Positions 14,410 through 16,453 of a stretch of 16,453 nt of DNA are shown here, piece by piece. The stretch is from CAYQTK01 sp964420375. Its GTDB lineage: Bacteria > RBG-13-61-14 > DATKZS01. The position numbers were made by a program, and so were the translations under genes. Below the pieces are notes generated by a model that did no database searches, was not told where the DNA came from, and was given only the letters and a program-made list of their open reading frames with translations. How positions within the stretch are numbered: position 1 is the first letter of the stretch; each line of letters begins with the position of its first letter. The stretch lies in the NCBI GenBank assembly GCA_964420375.1, contig CAYQTK010000082.1, forward strand, positions 1 through 16,453. The letters run 5' to 3'.

Positions 14410-14423
14410 CCGTTTCGAAACGG
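14410..14423. promoter_or_regulatory. Perfect 14-bp palindrome, possible operator
   Basis: CCGTTTCGAAACGG is a perfect palindrome about 245 bp upstream of leuS. On the minus strand it is preceded by TATAAAT (a -10-like box near 14427-14433) and overlaps a GGAGG. No matching -35 box is convincing. It could be an operator covering a start region or part of a repeat. Confidence 0.3.
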
Positions 14424-14568
14424 GAACTATTTATAACACCGCCTTGTCTTAGACCACCTCACTCATAGCGCCGTCGCAGAGATGTGATTATGTGCAGCCG
14501 ACCATCGTCAACCATACGATATCTTTGACAACGGAGTCAAGCGAAAGGGGGTGTGCCACGTATTTGGT

Positions 14569-14594
14569 GGCTGTTGCGCCGGCCCGATTTTGGG
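14569..14594 (+). repeat. Insertion-end-like motif, copy 2 (CTGTTGCG-N9-TTTTGGG)
   Basis: GGCTGTTGCG, nine bases, then TTTTGGG repeats the blocks and spacing of 14219-14244 in the same orientation. It is preceded by a GCCAC/GGTGGC hairpin (about 14556-14571). Both motifs may mark ends of related decayed inserts. Confidence 0.3.
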
Positions 14595-14862
14595 GGACAC
14601 TGATCTGAACGTATCCAAGATCATTATGAGGAAGTCAGGGACAAGAGCGAAGGCGGCATTGAAAAGAGAAAAAACATCGGTGGAAAAGCTTGAAGCGAGC
14701 GGGGAGTTAAGGGAGGGTGGCCCACGCGGTTTTGTCCTCGAAACTGCGGGGGTGGCGAAGCCACATCCTGGATGTTACCCAACCATGCCATCTCCCCACC
14801 ATCATATTGATTTATGTAAAAGTAATGCCATAAGCGGAAGTTCAGACAAAACTCTCTTCATC

Positions 14863-14924
14863 GCGGTATCAGCCGCTCGCACGATTCTCTTCTATCCCCC
14901 GAGAAGCATTTGACAGAGCACTAG
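14863..14924 (+). repeat. Half copy of the CTAG foldback repeat
   Basis: It matches 2686-2747 at 58 of 62 positions, from the central GCGG to the terminal CTAG. The left half of the element is absent: sequence before 14863 shows no similarity, so this copy starts at the centre of symmetry of the full element. The four differences are all transitions (T/C or G/A). Confidence 0.8.
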
Positions 14925-14993
14925 CTCGGAAAACAGATGCTCGGTATTGATATGCAAAAGCCGGCGTTTTTTGAAGTTCGGGTTCCTTGAAAA

Positions 14994-15034
14994 GCACCCC
15001 TTGAATAGAGTACTGTAAAATACAGCAGGGGTGC
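14994..15034 (+). terminator. Large hairpin upstream of the acyltransferase gene, terminator-like
   Basis: GCACCCC (14994-15000) pairs perfectly with GGGGTGC (15028-15034). Inside, CTGTA (15013-15017) and TACAG (15021-15025) form an inner 5-bp stem. On the plus strand it is followed by AATCTTGTTATATTTTT, and on the minus strand by TTTTC. It could insulate the acyltransferase gene from upstream transcription. The internal 12-base unpaired stretch on one side makes it an imperfect terminator. Confidence 0.4.
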
Positions 15035-15086
15035 AATCTTGTTATATTTTTACTGTGCGCCTTCGCGCCCTTGCGTGAAATAAAAA

Positions 15087-15124
15087 TATATTTTGGACAA
15101 AAGTGATATAAGTTATATTTTGGA
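15087..15124 (+). promoter_or_regulatory. Direct repeat and palindrome in the acyltransferase promoter region
   Basis: TATATTTTGGA occurs at 15087-15097 and again at 15114-15124, 27 bases apart. Between them, ATATAAGTTATAT is a 13-base palindrome. A TTGGAC...TATATT arrangement could serve as a promoter, but the spacer is only about 15 bases. The second repeat also supplies the weak GGA ribosome-binding site of the gene at 15131. Confidence 0.3.
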
Positions 15125-15130
15125 TTGAGA

Positions 15131-16243
15131 ATGAACACGAGAAGGCCTGACATAGACTGGTTGCGTATTGGAGCCGTGCTTCTGCTTTTCGACTTTCATA
15201 CCGCCATGGTCTTCACCCCGCTTGCTTTTCATTTAAAAAGCGAACAGACCAGCAGGCTGCTTTACGCTTTTGTGCTTTTTATAAAGCCGTGGTTTTTCCC
15301 GCTTTTCTTTTTCCTCTGCGGTGCTGCGGCTTTTTATTCCCTTTCGCATCGGTCTTACGCAGAGTATATAAAAGAGCGGTGCCTGCGGCTTCTTGTGCCG
15401 CTTTTTTTCGGCATTCCCTTGCTTGCCGCGCCGCAGGTTTACTTGGGCGCGCTGGAGGAGGGCACGTTCAAAGGCGGTCTTTTCGAATGGTTCCCCACCT
15501 TCTTCGCAGAACGCTTTGACTGGTGTCACTTGTGGTTTTTGGCATATCTGTTCGTGTTCTCAATGATCGGACTGTCTTTTTTCCGCGCGGTCACAAAAAA
15601 CAGGAGACTTAACTTTGCATCTTTAGAGACAACTCCTTTCCGCCGCGGTGCTCTGATATTTTCTACAGCGCTCATCCCCGCGGCCATTTGCGCGGGCCTG
15701 CGTCCCGTTTTCCCTGCCGAGGCCCGTCACTTTATATATGACTGGGCGGATGTCCTGCTTTTCTTTTTCTTTTTCGCTGCCGGGTATGTTATGCACCTCG
15801 GGCACGGTTTGCAGGAGGCGATTGACAGGTACTGGAGATATGCCGGCGGAGCCGCTCTTGCAGCAACAGCGATGTTTTTCGCTTTGCAGGGCATGGGTCC
15901 CTCTCCCGAGCCCGGCTACACTGCCGGTTTGGGGAGATTGCAATTTTTAAGCGGGATTCTTGCCTGGCTGTGGGTGATGACCTTCTGGGGGCTGGCCAGG
16001 ACCCACCTCCAATTCGAGGACGGGCTTCGCAGCTACGCAAATCCAGCGGTCCTACCTCTGTATCTGCTCCACCAGACCGTTATCACGGCTGTGGCATTCC
16101 TCCTCGCAGAAATCCAGGCCCACGCCCTGCTCCAGTTCCTGATCATAGACCTCATCGCCTTTGTTCTGACCCTGGCAGCCTACGAGGTCCTCATAAAACG
16201 CGTTCTGCCTCTCCGGGTCATCTTCGGCATGAGGAGTATCTGA
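15131..16243 (+). CDS. Acyltransferase-3 family membrane protein (OpgC-like)
   Basis: This 370-aa polytopic inner-membrane protein is of the acyltransferase 3 family (O-acetyl or O-succinyl transfer to extracytoplasmic glycans, such as OpgC on periplasmic glucans or OafA on O-antigen). The N-terminal RRPDIDWLRIGAVLLLFDFH carries the family pattern of D-x-L/W-R followed by the presumed catalytic His at residue 23. I count about ten hydrophobic segments, and the CHLWFL segment near residue 133 is another common feature. Late helices include LPLYLLHQTVITAVAF. The ATG at 15131 is chosen because GGA lies six bases upstream; an in-frame TTG at 15125 adds only two residues. It is the only supported plus-strand gene and is divergent from the leuS block, separated by nearly 1 kb of repeat-rich DNA. 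Acceptor and acyl donor cannot be deduced. A link to the glycan genes on the other side is possible but unsupported. Confidence 0.85.
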   Translation: MNTRRPDIDWLRIGAVLLLFDFHTAMVFTPLAFHLKSEQTSRLLYAFVLFIKPWFFPLFFFLCGAAAFYSLSHRSYAEYIKERCLRLLVPLFFGIPLLAAPQVYLGALEEGTFKGGLFEWFPTFFAERFDWCHLWFLAYLFVFSMIGLSFFRAVTKNRRLNFASLETTPFRRGALIFSTALIPAAICAGLRPVFPAEARHFIYDWADVLLFFFFFAAGYVMHLGHGLQEAIDRYWRYAGGAALAATAMFFALQGMGPSPEPGYTAGLGRLQFLSGILAWLWVMTFWGLARTHLQFEDGLRSYANPAVLPLYLLHQTVITAVAFLLAEIQAHALLQFLIIDLIAFVLTLAAYEVLIKRVLPLRVIFGMRSI

Positions 16244-16453
16244 CCATATTGCCGTCCCCAAAAGCGGTGGTTGTCGAGAACAGTCTCTTGTAAAAGCTGG
16301 CATCAATCTTTCTGAAACCACCACATTGCCTCCCAAAACATTTTTGTGCTTATATCCTTTGATGCTCATGTAAAAAGTCCGGAATCTACCTTTTCAGGCC
16401 TCGTAACTAGTCCCAAAATAAGCGCATATTTTTAGGCTCGACATTTTCGCCGC
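16244..16453. other. Tail of the window without a supported gene
   Basis: No clear terminator follows the acyltransferase stop. GTGGTT (near 16267) and AACCAC (near 16317) are inverted about 50 bases apart, and the last 80 bases are AT-rich with a CTAG at 16404-16407. A minus-strand open frame starting at 16369 runs back into the acyltransferase gene and is probably not coding. I see nothing else. Confidence 0.4.

Larger units (their letters stand above)
14166..15130. other. 965-bp gene-poor stretch between divergent leuS and acyltransferase genes
   Basis: No supported gene is present. Open frames of up to 152 codons exist on both strands but have arginine-rich or low-complexity translations, no ribosome-binding sites, and run through palindromes and repeats. 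From left to right the stretch holds the leuS leader stems (14178-14423), two insertion-end-like motifs of equal spacing (14219-14244, 14569-14594), a possible decayed insert (about 14600-14860), a half copy of the CTAG repeat (14863-14924), a large hairpin (14994-15034), and an AT-rich plus-strand promoter region (15080-15130). Confidence 0.6.

Noticed and set aside
14714..14729. T-box-like core AGGGTGGCCCACGCGG followed by TTTTGTCCTC on the plus strand
   Set aside because: It differs from the T-box consensus by an extra base, has no convincing stem I or specifier loop upstream and no terminator after it. The only downstream plus-strand gene is an acyltransferase 400 bp away. It is on the wrong strand for leuS.
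14551..14913. A 120-codon plus-strand frame
   Set aside because: No family resemblance; it spans an insertion-end-like motif and the CTAG repeat and has no ribosome-binding site, so it is treated as repeat debris.
16052..16369. A 105-codon minus-strand frame past the acyltransferase gene
   Set aside because: Most of it is antisense to the acyltransferase coding region, and the N-terminal part has no recognisable domain or ribosome-binding site.

Overview
The window looks like chromosomal DNA of a Gram-negative bacterium. The best guess is a member of Desulfobacterota (the former Deltaproteobacteria) or a related lineage. The main pointers are the CarD protein, whose N-terminal domain has the form I associate with deltaproteobacterial CarD, and the general look of the LeuS and RibF sequences. 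The coding DNA is moderately GC-rich with strong G/C third positions. The two long gene-free stretches are more AT-rich and hold repeat debris. The taxon call rests on remembered family features, not on a search.

Layout. From the left edge to about 2.4 kb, all on the minus strand, lie a small membrane-anchored coiled-coil protein, an FAD-dependent geranylgeranyl-reductase-like oxidoreductase, and carD. Next is a 676-bp gene-poor stretch (2414-3089). It holds a 109-bp foldback element with CTAG ends and a minus-strand promoter with perfect -35 and -10 hexamers 17 bp apart. From 14165 down to 3090 runs one tight minus-strand block of seven genes: leuS, ribF, a flippase-like membrane protein, a Tat-exported GH63/mannosylglycerate-hydrolase-like enzyme, a Sec-exported unassigned helical-toroid enzyme, a Sec-exported GH92 alpha-mannosidase, and a DUF3592 membrane protein. 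Gaps are at most about 50 bp; one junction is an ATGA overlap, and two Shine-Dalgarno sequences lie at or beside the preceding stop codon. A second gene-poor stretch of almost 1 kb (14166-15130) holds the leuS leader with competing stems, insertion-end-like motifs and another copy of the CTAG repeat. Past it, on the plus strand, is an acyltransferase-3 family membrane protein, followed by 210 bp without a recognisable gene.

How the genes may work together. leuS and ribF are housekeeping genes; what is unusual is the set of glycan genes that appears to be co-transcribed with them. Three exported enzymes of different folds or families suggest stepwise removal of sugars from an external or cell-surface glycan, with alpha-mannose as one likely target. 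No TonB receptor, SusC/D pair or ABC sugar transporter is present, so self-glycan trimming or cross-feeding is as plausible as nutrition. I see no tRNA, rRNA, CRISPR array, intact transposase or phage gene.
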